Of a stretch of 64,000 bases of DNA, positions 55,486-64,000 are shown one piece after another. Position numbers and translations under genes: made by a program. The notes beneath the pieces are model-generated. The model was given only the letters and a program-made list of their open reading frames with translations, was not told the DNA's origin and made no database searches. Location: the NCBI RefSeq assembly GCF_012848475.1, contig NZ_CP051666.1:67001-131000 (forward strand), in the 5' to 3' direction. Each line of letters starts with the position of its first letter. Position 1 is the first letter of the stretch. Origin of the DNA: Marinobacterium sp. LSUCC0821. Lineage in GTDB: Bacteria; Pseudomonadota; Gammaproteobacteria; Pseudomonadales; Balneatricaceae.

Positions 55486-56790
55486 TTGTTCTTCGAACGT
55501 CCTGAGTCTGGTGAGACAGCCATACTCGTCCATATAGATTTTCCGGGGCATAACGCGAACAACAATCCACGAGAGCTAGAAGAGCTAGCTCTCTCGGCCG
55601 GGGCGGATCCTGTTGAATATCTTTTCGGCACCCGCTCTGACCCAAGTCCCAAGTTCTTCCTTGGTAAAGGTAAAGTTGCAGAACTCGCTGAGCTTGTGCA
55701 TATGCATGACGCTAAGCTTGTGATATTCGATCACTCTTTATCGCCAGCCCAGGAGCGAAACCTTGAGCGTGAGATTCAGTGTCGTGTTTTGGATCGTACC
55801 GGTCTTATCTTAGATATCTTTGCGCAGCGCGCACGCACCCATGAAGGTAAGCTGCAGGTTGAGTTAGCTCAGCTTGAACATATGTCCACACGCCTAATAC
55901 GTGGTTGGACCCACCTTGAGCGTCAAAAGGGTGGTATAGGTCTGCGTGGACCGGGTGAAACTCAGCTTGAGACAGACCGTCGACTATTGCGTGCTCGTAT
56001 TAAAGCGATCACAGCCCGTCTAGAGAAAGTGCGTAAACAGCGTGAGCAAGGACGTCGTGCCCGTGCTCGTGCCGAAATACCAACACTATCACTGGTGGGA
56101 TACACCAACGCCGGCAAGTCGACACTGTTTAATCGTATTACTGAAGCCGATGTGTATGCGGCTGATCAGCTATTCGCAACGCTCGATCCGACCCTTCGTA
56201 AGCTTGAGATGAATGATATTGGTTCAGTTATTTTGGCCGATACGGTTGGATTTATACGAGACCTCCCCCATAAACTAGTAGAGTCCTTTAGAGCGACCTT
56301 GCAAGAGACCGTTGAAGCGGCGCTTCTGCTGCATGTGATTGATGCTGCAGATGATGAGCGCCGTGATCACATTGCTGAAGTGATGCACGTGCTTCATGAG
56401 ATCGATGCTGATCAGGTCCCGATGTTGGAGGTCTACAATAAAATCGATGCAATGGAGGGTGTTTCACCTAAAATTGATCGTGACGATGAGGGTAATCCAA
56501 TTCGTGTGTGGCTCTCAGCGCAGAGTGGTGAGGGCGTTGAACTGCTGATTCAGGCGCTGCAGGAGCGGTTAGCCAATGATATGTTCCATGATGTTATTGA
56601 ATTGGATCATTTTCAGGGTCAGTTAAGGGCAATGCTTTACAAACAAAATGCAGTGGTTGATGAACAGTTTTCTGAAGAGGGTCGTATTAGACTTGAGATC
56701 AAGCTTCAGGAAAAAGAGCTGCGTAAGATTTTGAGCCGTTTAGATATCTCTCACGAGACATTTATTCCGGCCAGAGAAGAAGAGTGGTAA
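55486..56790 (+). CDS. hflX: Ribosome-associated GTPase HflX
   Basis: 434 residues starting at TTG 55486, set by GAGG six bases upstream in the hfq end. An N-terminal HflX domain with a basic helical linker (KVRKQREQGRRARARAE) is followed by a GTPase domain with GYTNAGKST (205-213), DTVGF and NKID. It rescues stalled or heat-damaged ribosomes. hfq-hflX-hflK-hflC order is standard. Confidence 0.95.
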   Translation: MFFERPESGETAILVHIDFPGHNANNNPRELEELALSAGADPVEYLFGTRSDPSPKFFLGKGKVAELAELVHMHDAKLVIFDHSLSPAQERNLEREIQCRVLDRTGLILDIFAQRARTHEGKLQVELAQLEHMSTRLIRGWTHLERQKGGIGLRGPGETQLETDRRLLRARIKAITARLEKVRKQREQGRRARARAEIPTLSLVGYTNAGKSTLFNRITEADVYAADQLFATLDPTLRKLEMNDIGSVILADTVGFIRDLPHKLVESFRATLQETVEAALLLHVIDAADDERRDHIAEVMHVLHEIDADQVPMLEVYNKIDAMEGVSPKIDRDDEGNPIRVWLSAQSGEGVELLIQALQERLANDMFHDVIELDHFQGQLRAMLYKQNAVVDEQFSEEGRIRLEIKLQEKELRKILSRLDISHETFIPAREEEW

Positions 56791-56841
56791 TAGTTAGCTA
56801 AGCTTTCTATTAAAAAAGTTTATTTTAGTTGGAGTGTGACT

Positions 56842-58044
56842 ATGGCTTGGAATGAGCCTGGTGGTCCGAAGGACAACCAAGACCCATGGAACAGTGGCGG
56901 CAATAATGGTCGTCGTGGTGGTTCGGGAGGTCCTGAACAGGGGCCGCCTGATCTAGATGAAGCTTTGCAAAAGTTGCAAGAGCGTTTGAACTCGCTATTT
57001 GGCGGTAAGAAAAAATCGGGTGGTAATGGTGATTCTGGAATCACGCCTCCATCAGCGCCAAGTGCCGGTTTTATCGGGTTAATCGCATTAGCTGTTGTCG
57101 TAGTCTGGGGTGGTATGGGTTTCTATACCGTTGACCAGCAGGAACGCGGTGTTGTTTTACGTCTAGGTAAATACTTAGAGACTGTGCAACCAGGTCTGCA
57201 GTGGAACCCACCATTGATCGATGATGTGACTAAGTTGAACGTAACGCGCGTTCGTACACTTGATCACGGCTCACTTATGCTTACTCGTGATGAGAACATC
57301 GTCAACGTTGATATGACCGTTCAATACGTTGTTAGCAATCCGCGTGATTATGTTCTAAATGTACGTGATCCAGAAACCAGTCTTTCGCATGCATCTGAGT
57401 CGTCACTTCGTCACACAGTGGGTGCGACTGATATGGATGCAATTCTTACTGAAGGCCGTGAAACTCTAGCGACTGAAGTTAAAGCGCGTCTGCAGAGCTA
57501 CATGGATGATTACGGTACGGGCTTATCAATCTCAGGTGTTAACGTTAAGAATGCTACTGCGCCTAAACAGGTTCAAGATGCTTTCGACGATGTAATCAAA
57601 GCGCGTGAAGATGAGCAGCGTGTTAAGAACGAAGCAGAAGCTTACGCTAATGGTATCGTACCTGAAGCGCGTGGTACTGCTCAGCGTGTGATCGAAGAGT
57701 CAAACGCATACCGTGAAGAGGTTATTGCTAAATCAACCGGTGAAGCGGATCGTTTTACGGCACTATTAACCGAATACAAAAAAGCACCAGCAGTTACACG
57801 CGAGCGTCTCTACATAGAGACAATGCAGCAGGTGCTTGGGCAGTCACCTAAGGTGATGGTTGACGTTGAAGGTGGCAATAACATGATGTATTTGCCGCTT
57901 GATAAGCTACTGGAGAACAGGTCTGCGCCAATTAACAGCGCAAATGGTACTGTTCGCCTTGATGATACAAGTATGCGTGCTATTACTGATCAGGTTATCA
58001 ACCGCATTGGTACATCATCTTCATCACTACGGGAGGGTCGTTAA
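56842..58044 (+). CDS. hflK: HflK, FtsH-modulating SPFH protein
   Basis: 400 residues from ATG 56842, with GGAG seven bases upstream. A glycine/asparagine-rich cytoplasmic N-terminus (GNNGRRGGSGGPEQGPPD), one TM (about 73-92), then an SPFH/prohibitin domain (VDQQERGVVLRLGKYLETVQ) and coiled coil. With HflC it forms the membrane cage around FtsH protease. hflC starts two bases after its stop. Confidence 0.95.
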   Translation: MAWNEPGGPKDNQDPWNSGGNNGRRGGSGGPEQGPPDLDEALQKLQERLNSLFGGKKKSGGNGDSGITPPSAPSAGFIGLIALAVVVVWGGMGFYTVDQQERGVVLRLGKYLETVQPGLQWNPPLIDDVTKLNVTRVRTLDHGSLMLTRDENIVNVDMTVQYVVSNPRDYVLNVRDPETSLSHASESSLRHTVGATDMDAILTEGRETLATEVKARLQSYMDDYGTGLSISGVNVKNATAPKQVQDAFDDVIKAREDEQRVKNEAEAYANGIVPEARGTAQRVIEESNAYREEVIAKSTGEADRFTALLTEYKKAPAVTRERLYIETMQQVLGQSPKVMVDVEGGNNMMYLPLDKLLENRSAPINSANGTVRLDDTSMRAITDQVINRIGTSSSSLREGR

Positions 58045-58045
58045 T

Positions 58046-58915
58046 ATGAAGCCAACTTCAATGTTTACCTCTGTTATCGCTGTAGTGGTACTGTTGGTAC
58101 TTTCAAACTCGCTTTACATCATCAAAGAGATTGAACGTGGCGTTAAGCTGCAGTTTGGTGAGGTGGTAGAAGCGGATCTTCAGCCGGGTCTTCATTTCAA
58201 GATTCCGTTTGTGAACACGATTCGCAAGTTTGATGCCCGAGTTCAGACGCTTGATACTCGCCCTCAATCGTTCCTAACGCTTGAGAAAAAACGTCTAGTT
58301 GTCGACTCTTACGTTAAGTGGATCATTAGTGATACCTCTAAGTTCTACACTGCAACTTCAGGTGACTCATACCGTGCTGCAGATCTGCTTTCGACACGTA
58401 TTGAGACATCTCTGCGTAACCAGTTTGGTACCCGTACGTTGACTGAGGTTGTCTCTGGTGAGCGTGAAGAGGTGATGGACGCAGTCATCGCAACACTAAG
58501 CAAAATCAGTGAAGAGGAGCTTGGCCTTCGCGTAGTTGATGTGCGAGTGAAGCGAATTGACCTGCCTTCAGAAGTATCTAACTCTGTGTATGAACGTATG
58601 CGTACAGAGCGTGAGCGTCTTGCACGTGAGCTTCGTTCACGTGGTAAAGAGCTTGCAGAGGGTATTCGCGCAGATGCAGATCGTCAGAGTACGGTCATCC
58701 TAGCGAACGCTTACCGTGAGTCGGAAGTGACTCGAGGTGAGGGCGATGCTCAGGCGGCAAGTATCTACGCTAATGCATACAACAAAGACCCAGAGTTCTA
58801 CTCGTTTCACCGTAGTCTAATGGCCTACCGTGAATCATTTAAGAGTGGCTCCGATGTTCTTCTGCTAAAACCTGATAGTGAATTCTTCCGCTACTTACAG
58901 GGAAGTAAGCCTTAA
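58046..58915 (+). CDS. hflC: HflC, FtsH-modulating SPFH protein
   Basis: 289 residues from ATG 58046, with GGAGGG upstream; a longer open frame in another reading of the hflK end is not used. TM at about 4-24, SPFH domain (IKEIERGVKLQFGEVVEADL), and a coiled-coil C-terminal half (YERMRTERERLARELRSRGK). Partner of HflK. Two terminators follow. Confidence 0.95.
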   Translation: MKPTSMFTSVIAVVVLLVLSNSLYIIKEIERGVKLQFGEVVEADLQPGLHFKIPFVNTIRKFDARVQTLDTRPQSFLTLEKKRLVVDSYVKWIISDTSKFYTATSGDSYRAADLLSTRIETSLRNQFGTRTLTEVVSGEREEVMDAVIATLSKISEEELGLRVVDVRVKRIDLPSEVSNSVYERMRTERERLARELRSRGKELAEGIRADADRQSTVILANAYRESEVTRGEGDAQAASIYANAYNKDPEFYSFHRSLMAYRESFKSGSDVLLLKPDSEFFRYLQGSKP

Positions 58916-58940
58916 CCAAAAGGCTTGGCTTTAAGGGTTA

Positions 58941-58967
58941 AAAACGGGTGCCATTGGCGCCCGTTTT
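58941..58967 (+). terminator. Terminator after hflC (first)
   Basis: AAAACGGGTGCC (58941-58952) and GGCGCCCGTTTT (58956-58967) form a 12-bp stem with one G-T pair and a 3-base loop, ending in four T residues. Confidence 0.85.
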
Positions 58968-58983
58968 CGTGTTAAAATTCGTC

Positions 58984-59007
58984 AACCGGGAAACCCCCGG
59001 TTTTTTT
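58984..59007 (+). terminator. Terminator after hflC (second)
   Basis: AACCGGG (58984-58990) and CCCGGTT (58996-59002) with a 5-base loop and a seven-T run (59001-59007). The tandem pair strongly separates hflC from the DUF2065-hisZ-purA genes. Confidence 0.88.
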
Positions 59008-59027
59008 GTGATTTGGCAGTGCATTTA

Positions 59028-59222
59028 ATGTCCGAACTTTGGCATGAGCTATGGCTCGCATTTTGTTTGGTTTTAGTGATCGAGGGTGTGATTCCATTCC
59101 TCTATCCGCAGCGTTGGCGCTCGATGGTTTCCCAGCTTGGAACGATGAGTGACCAGACGCTTCGCACCTTTGGTTTGGTGTCGATGCTGCTAGGTACAGT
59201 TTTGTTAGTTTTTTCGCGATAA
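59028..59222 (+). CDS. DUF2065 family protein (YjeT-like)
   Basis: 64 residues from ATG 59028. Two TM helices (about 7-25 and 46-62) with the family sequence IEGVIPFLYPQRWR between them. YjeT-like proteins lie between hflC and purA in E. coli too; function unknown. hisZ begins 15 bases later. Confidence 0.88.
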   Translation: MSELWHELWLAFCLVLVIEGVIPFLYPQRWRSMVSQLGTMSDQTLRTFGLVSMLLGTVLLVFSR

Positions 59223-59237
59223 AAGTTGGAGAGATAA

Positions 59238-60413
59238 ATGGCGTTGGCTGATCGCTGGCTACTTCCTGATGGTATGAAGGAGCTTCTACCCCCAGTTGCA
59301 CGAGAAGTGGAATTGGTGCGTCGCCGCGTACTTGATCTTTTCCATGGCTGGGGCTATGAACTTGTGATGCCTCCAGTCGCAGAGCACCTTGAGTCACTTC
59401 TAACCGGTGTTGGTGGTGATCTTGGTCTGCGAACATTTAAAGTGACCGATGAAACCTCAGGTCACATGCTAGGTATTCGAGCGGATATTACGCCTCAGGT
59501 GGCGCGTATTGATGCCCATCGTTTGCGCACAAATGGTGTGAGCCGTCTCTGCTACTGCGGTTCGGTTCTGCACACCCGCGCTGTGAATATGTTGGCATCA
59601 CGTAATCCTATGCAGGTTGGTGCTGAGCTTTTTGGCCACCAGGGTGTCGACTCAGATTCTGAAGTTATCTCGCTGATGCTTGATACGCTTCTTCAAGTCG
59701 GTATTAAAGGTTCTCTCAACCTCGATCTCGGCCATGTTGGCGTCTTCTCTGAATTAGTGAAAGAGGCAAAACTTTCTCAAGCTCAGATTGATACTTACAT
59801 TGATATTTTGGAGCGTAAAGCGCTTCCAGAACTGAAAGATTTTGTTGCTGGTCTTGATATCGATTCTGCTCTTCAGACGAAGTTAGGTTCATTGGCTTCA
59901 CTTAACGGTGGTGTTGCGGAGCTAGATAAAGCGCGCCAGTTGTTTGTTGATAGTCCTGCAATTCTTGAAGCTGTAGAGCACGTTGCTGCAATTGCAGAGC
60001 GAGTTAAAACGGCCTTTCCGCAGGTTGGCATTTATATAGATCTAGGTGAGTTACGTGGCTACAGCTACCACACGGGTGTTGTGTTTGCAGCTTACTCACC
60101 TCAGTTTGGTCAGGCGCTCGCTAAGGGTGGTCGTTATGATCAGATCGGTGCGGACTTTGGGCGTGCGCGTCCTGCAACTGGATTCAGTGCGGACCTAAAA
60201 ACTTTAGTGATGTTGGCTCTTGAAGAGACGCCAGCATTTGCATCATCGATTCTTGCTCCAAAAATGGCGGATGGATCGTTGGTTGAAGCGGTTGCCCAGC
60301 TTCGTGCGCAGGGTGAGCGTGTAGTGTTTGAGCTAAGTGACAGTGAAGTGCCTGCGCACTGTGATCGTCGCTTGGTAAAAGAAAATTCCGAATGGGTGGT
60401 TACCACTCTCTAA
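59238..60413 (+). CDS. hisZ: ATP phosphoribosyltransferase regulatory subunit HisZ
   Basis: 391 residues. A catalytically inactive HisRS paralogue: class II core features (GIRADITPQVARIDAHR, YHTGVVFAAYSP, GGRYDQIG) without a tRNA-binding domain. HisZ binds short-form HisG and gives it histidine feedback, so a short HisG should exist elsewhere. Its position before purA is conserved in Pseudomonas-like gammaproteobacteria and absent from E. coli. Confidence 0.93.
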   Translation: MALADRWLLPDGMKELLPPVAREVELVRRRVLDLFHGWGYELVMPPVAEHLESLLTGVGGDLGLRTFKVTDETSGHMLGIRADITPQVARIDAHRLRTNGVSRLCYCGSVLHTRAVNMLASRNPMQVGAELFGHQGVDSDSEVISLMLDTLLQVGIKGSLNLDLGHVGVFSELVKEAKLSQAQIDTYIDILERKALPELKDFVAGLDIDSALQTKLGSLASLNGGVAELDKARQLFVDSPAILEAVEHVAAIAERVKTAFPQVGIYIDLGELRGYSYHTGVVFAAYSPQFGQALAKGGRYDQIGADFGRARPATGFSADLKTLVMLALEETPAFASSILAPKMADGSLVEAVAQLRAQGERVVFELSDSEVPAHCDRRLVKENSEWVVTTL

Positions 60414-61736
<1,323 letters not shown>

Positions 61737-61747
61737 TTTTAAGCGTT

Positions 61748-61778
61748 AAAAAAGCCGGCTTTTGTAGCCGGCTTTTTT
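61748..61778 (+). terminator. Terminator of purA
   Basis: AAAAAAGCCGGC (61748-61759) and GCCGGCTTTTTT (61767-61778) form a perfect 12-bp stem over 7 bases, with a six-T tail. Confidence 0.92.
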
Positions 61779-61848
61779 GTCTCCGCAAAATCCGGTTACT
61801 ATAACTGTTCCGTTTTACTCTATTGCTACACTCTTTGTTGAGGTCTAT

Positions 61849-62289
61849 ATGGATGTTGAGGTTTTAAGTTTTGCTGAGCTCTCAAAAGAGCAGCTCTACA
61901 CGGTTTTGAAAAACCGTTTTGAGGTTTTCTTTTTGGAGCAGGATTGTGTCTGTCAGGATATGGATGACGAAGATCAGAGAGCGGCCCATCTATTGCTAAC
62001 AGAGGGTGGTGAGTTGTTAGCCTATGCGCGTTTGTTCTTGCCTGGGCAGGTGTATGAGGAGGCCTCGATTGGTCGAGTGCTGGTACCAAAGGTTTTCCGT
62101 GGTAAGGGGCTGGGACGAGATCTGACTCGAGCTGCTATCGAATGGTTGGAGTCTAAGGTGCCGAACTGCAAAATTAAAATATCTGCGCAGCATCATGTTG
62201 AGCAGTTTTATCAAGAGTTTGGGTTTGTCTCCCAGGGCGGGATATATGATGAGTGTGGTATTGCACATATAAAAATGGTGCGTGGTTGA
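61849..62289 (+). CDS. GNAT acetyltransferase, ElaA-like
   Basis: 146 residues from ATG 61849, with TGAGG upstream. ElaA-type GNAT: N-terminal LYTVLKNRFEVFFLEQDC, the acetyl-CoA loop GRVLVPKVFRGKGLGRDL, and a C-terminal HHVEQFYQEFGFVSQG. Single-gene unit between two terminators. Substrate unknown. Confidence 0.88.
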   Translation: MDVEVLSFAELSKEQLYTVLKNRFEVFFLEQDCVCQDMDDEDQRAAHLLLTEGGELLAYARLFLPGQVYEEASIGRVLVPKVFRGKGLGRDLTRAAIEWLESKVPNCKIKISAQHHVEQFYQEFGFVSQGGIYDECGIAHIKMVRG

Positions 62290-62310
62290 TTGCTGCAAAA
62301 TATTCGCAAT

Positions 62311-62337
62311 AAAAAAGGCGGGATATCCCGCCTTTTT
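62311..62337. terminator. Bidirectional terminator, GNAT/suhB
   Basis: AAAAAGGCGGG (62312-62322) and CCCGCCTTTTT (62327-62337) with an ATAT loop. T-runs are found on both strands, so it ends both convergent genes. Confidence 0.92.
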
Positions 62338-62357
62338 CAATGATGCTGCACTAGGCT

Positions 62358-63158
62358 CTACTGTGCTGAGTGTACTTTATTTAAAAGTGCCTTCAATAGT
62401 TTAGGGTTGGCTGCTACTAGCTCGCCCTTATTGCGAATGTCATTGCCGCCTTTAAAGTCACAAGAGAGGCCGCCCGCTTCGCGAAGAATGAGTAGACCTG
62501 CATCGATCTCATCAGCAGTCACACCGTTTTGAATGATGCCGTCGATACGACCAGCCGCAGCATAAGCAAGGTTCAGTGCAACAGAGCCTGTACTGAAAGT
62601 GTTAGCATCAGCTTCGATCAAAGCGCGAGTAATATTGAGCTGCTGCTCGAGATGCTTTTTATCAGAAGTGCGTGCAAGGAAACCCGTGCCAATCACAGTC
62701 GATGTTAGGTTGGTGCGGTTGCTGACACGCAGGCGCTTGCCGTTAAGCTGTGCACCCTGGCCGTTACTTGCAGTGAACTCTTCACCAGTGACAGGATTTA
62801 GGATGATTGCATGTTCAATCTTGCCACGAATAGTTCCCGTAATGCAGAGCGCAAAAGATGGGATCGCTTGAGAGAAGTGAACAACGCTATCGATTGGGTG
62901 TACGCGCCAGTGACAAGGATTTGGACCCTCTTCCTGTGCGGCGTGTTCGCCAGAATACTCACCAAAGATGCTGTGGTGTGGGTTAGCTTTCTGAATATTG
63001 AAAGCGATTGTGCGTTCTACACCTTTGCAGGTGTCTTTAAGAAAGTTCGCAACACTGCCCTGTTCGCTTTTGATTAGATCTAAGCGTTCAAGCGCGCGTG
63101 ACATCTGTTCGCTTCCCATGCGGGCAGCGCGCAGTGCGATGTTTACCATTGGTTGCAT
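62358..63158 (-). CDS. suhB: SuhB homologue with degenerate phosphatase active site
   Basis: 266 residues from ATG 63158 (MQPMVNIALRAARMG, nearly the SuhB N-terminus). Fold and synteny (divergent from trmJ, as in E. coli) make it the SuhB orthologue. The inositol-monophosphatase metal site is broken: DPLDGT is HPIDSV (His87 for the first Asp), the VDKAAE-type segment is TCKGVE (43-48), and WDxAAG is DEIDAG (216-221, Glu217 for Asp). Glu67 and Asp90 remain. SuhB also acts with Nus factors in rRNA antitermination, a role that does not need catalysis. Confidence 0.88.
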   Translation of the reverse strand: MQPMVNIALRAARMGSEQMSRALERLDLIKSEQGSVANFLKDTCKGVERTIAFNIQKANPHHSIFGEYSGEHAAQEEGPNPCHWRVHPIDSVVHFSQAIPSFALCITGTIRGKIEHAIILNPVTGEEFTASNGQGAQLNGKRLRVSNRTNLTSTVIGTGFLARTSDKKHLEQQLNITRALIEADANTFSTGSVALNLAYAAAGRIDGIIQNGVTADEIDAGLLILREAGGLSCDFKGGNDIRNKGELVAANPKLLKALLNKVHSAQ

Positions 63159-63290
63159 CGTTGAGTATCCGGAATTATTAAAAGAGCGAACGCACATTAT
63201 ACCAAAGTCCTGCCTAAAAACTATACACCTGTCATCGTGCGCCGAAAGATCAATTCTGATAGAATTTGCGCCCTCTAAAGGAGCCCTTAA

Positions 63291-64000
63291 GTGTTAGACA
63301 ATATTCGTATCGTTCTGGTTAATACAACGCATCCCGGTAATATCGGTGCGACAGCGCGAGCGATGAAAAATATGGGGCTTTCAAACCTTACATTGGTAGC
63401 GCCAAAACATTTCCCCCATCCTGAAGCGGATGCCCGTAGCTCTCGAGCTGAAGATATTCTTGAGTCAGCTATTGTTGTTGAAGAGCTAGAGCAAGCGATA
63501 GCGGGATGTCACTTGGTGGTAGGAACGAGTGCTCGAGGACGTCATATTCCTTGGCCATTAGTTAATCCGCGTGAACTTGCGGCAGCGGTTTCTAAAAGCA
63601 TTGAGCAAAATCCTGATTGTCAGGTCGCTATCCTGTTTGGACGGGAGGATAGGGGGCTAACCAATGAGGAGCTTCACCTCTGTCATATGCATGTTCATAT
63701 TCCGACTAATCCAGACTTTAGCTCTTTGAATGTAGCTGCAGCTGTGCAGGTGATCTCCTACGAGATGCGTATGGCTTTAACTACTTCAGAGCAGGCGCCT
63801 AACTGGGGTATCGATTGGGATATAGAGTTGGCCGAGCACGGTGAGATAGAGCAGATGTTCGACCATCTCGAGAGTACGCTGGTTGATATCAAGTTTTTAG
63901 ATCCCGACAACCCTAGGCAGCTTATGACACGTCTTCGCAGGTTAATTCTAAGAGCTGTACCAGATAAGGTTGAAGTAGCTGTTTTGCGCGGAATTTTGAC
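63291..64000 (+). CDS. trmJ: tRNA (Cm32/Um32) methyltransferase TrmJ, partial at window edge
   Basis: Starts at GTG 63291, with AAGGAG seven bases upstream, and reads MLDNIRIVLVNTTHPGNIGA, the SpoU/TrmJ N-terminus. Runs 236 codons to the window end without a stop; E. coli TrmJ is 246 residues, so only a few residues are probably missing. The SPOUT knot motifs LFGREDRGLTNEEL and IPTNPDFSSLNVAAAVQV are present. It 2'-O-methylates position 32 of tRNAs. Confidence 0.93.
   Translation, partial: MLDNIRIVLVNTTHPGNIGATARAMKNMGLSNLTLVAPKHFPHPEADARSSRAEDILESAIVVEELEQAIAGCHLVVGTSARGRHIPWPLVNPRELAAAVSKSIEQNPDCQVAILFGREDRGLTNEELHLCHMHVHIPTNPDFSSLNVAAAVQVISYEMRMALTTSEQAPNWGIDWDIELAEHGEIEQMFDHLESTLVDIKFLDPDNPRQLMTRLRRLILRAVPDKVEVAVLRGIL

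Noticed and set aside
57899-58045. N-terminal extension of hflC by 49 residues
   Set aside because: It overlaps hflK in another frame; ATG 58046 has GGAGGG upstream and gives the family N-terminus.

Overview
The window is a 64 kb piece of a gammaproteobacterial chromosome with moderate GC content. It most resembles a marine, Oceanospirillales- or Pseudomonas-like heterotroph; this is inferred from gene order and protein features, not from a search. It is dense and almost entirely chromosomal housekeeping DNA. I see no insertion sequence, integrase, phage region or CRISPR array.

Layout. (1) 14-6291 is the most accessory-looking part: a DUF1800/DUF1501 pair, then two convergent gene pairs (SDR dehydrogenase + lactonase-type amidohydrolase; enolase-superfamily dehydratase + class II aldolase) that look like a non-phosphorylative sugar-acid pathway. 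(2) 6544-6967 is a tRNA operon (Ser-UGA, Asn-GUU, two identical Lys-UUU) behind a stable-RNA type promoter. (3) 6976-13455 is a long minus-strand run: dapC, yffB-like arsC, dapD, dapE, rlmA, a hypothetical gene, zntB-like, greB. (4) 13581-17962 is an RND efflux pair. (5) 18106-23396 holds an alpha/beta hydrolase, a glycerate-kinase-like gene, a lipoprotein, pdxH, a SlyD-type FKBP, an AT-rich gap with an unlisted 43-residue membrane peptide gene, and yigZ. (6) 23465-34922 is the lptG/lptF-pepA-holC-valS block, with a four-gene MacAB-like ABC exporter inserted between holC and valS. (7) 34919-40827 holds RDD, YeeE/YedE sulfur transporter, Sel1, phasin-like, cytochrome c', cytochrome b and NhaD genes. 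(8) 41001-44834 is prfB-lysS-membrane protein-ung. (9) 44779-61736 is the conserved gammaproteobacterial block ygfZ-psd-rsgA / orn / queG / nnrD-tsaE-amiB-mutL-miaA-hfq-hflX-hflK-hflC-DUF2065-hisZ-purA. (10) 61849-64000 holds a GNAT gene, suhB and the start of trmJ.

Most notable: the syntenic SuhB has lost several catalytic metal ligands of the inositol monophosphatase family and may be kept only for its RNA polymerase/Nus role. Other points of interest are the small membrane peptide at 22604, a 14-bp hairpin that contains the yigZ start codon, an AT-rich palindrome beside the promoter of the YeeE/YedE transporter, a prfB without its programmed frameshift, a MutL with the endonuclease-type motif, a stand-alone NnrD, and a decaying 13-bp tandem repeat that begins inside the cytochrome c' gene.

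Starts were revised where ribosome binding sites or family N-termini favoured an internal start. Functional calls rest on motif and family recognition by eye.
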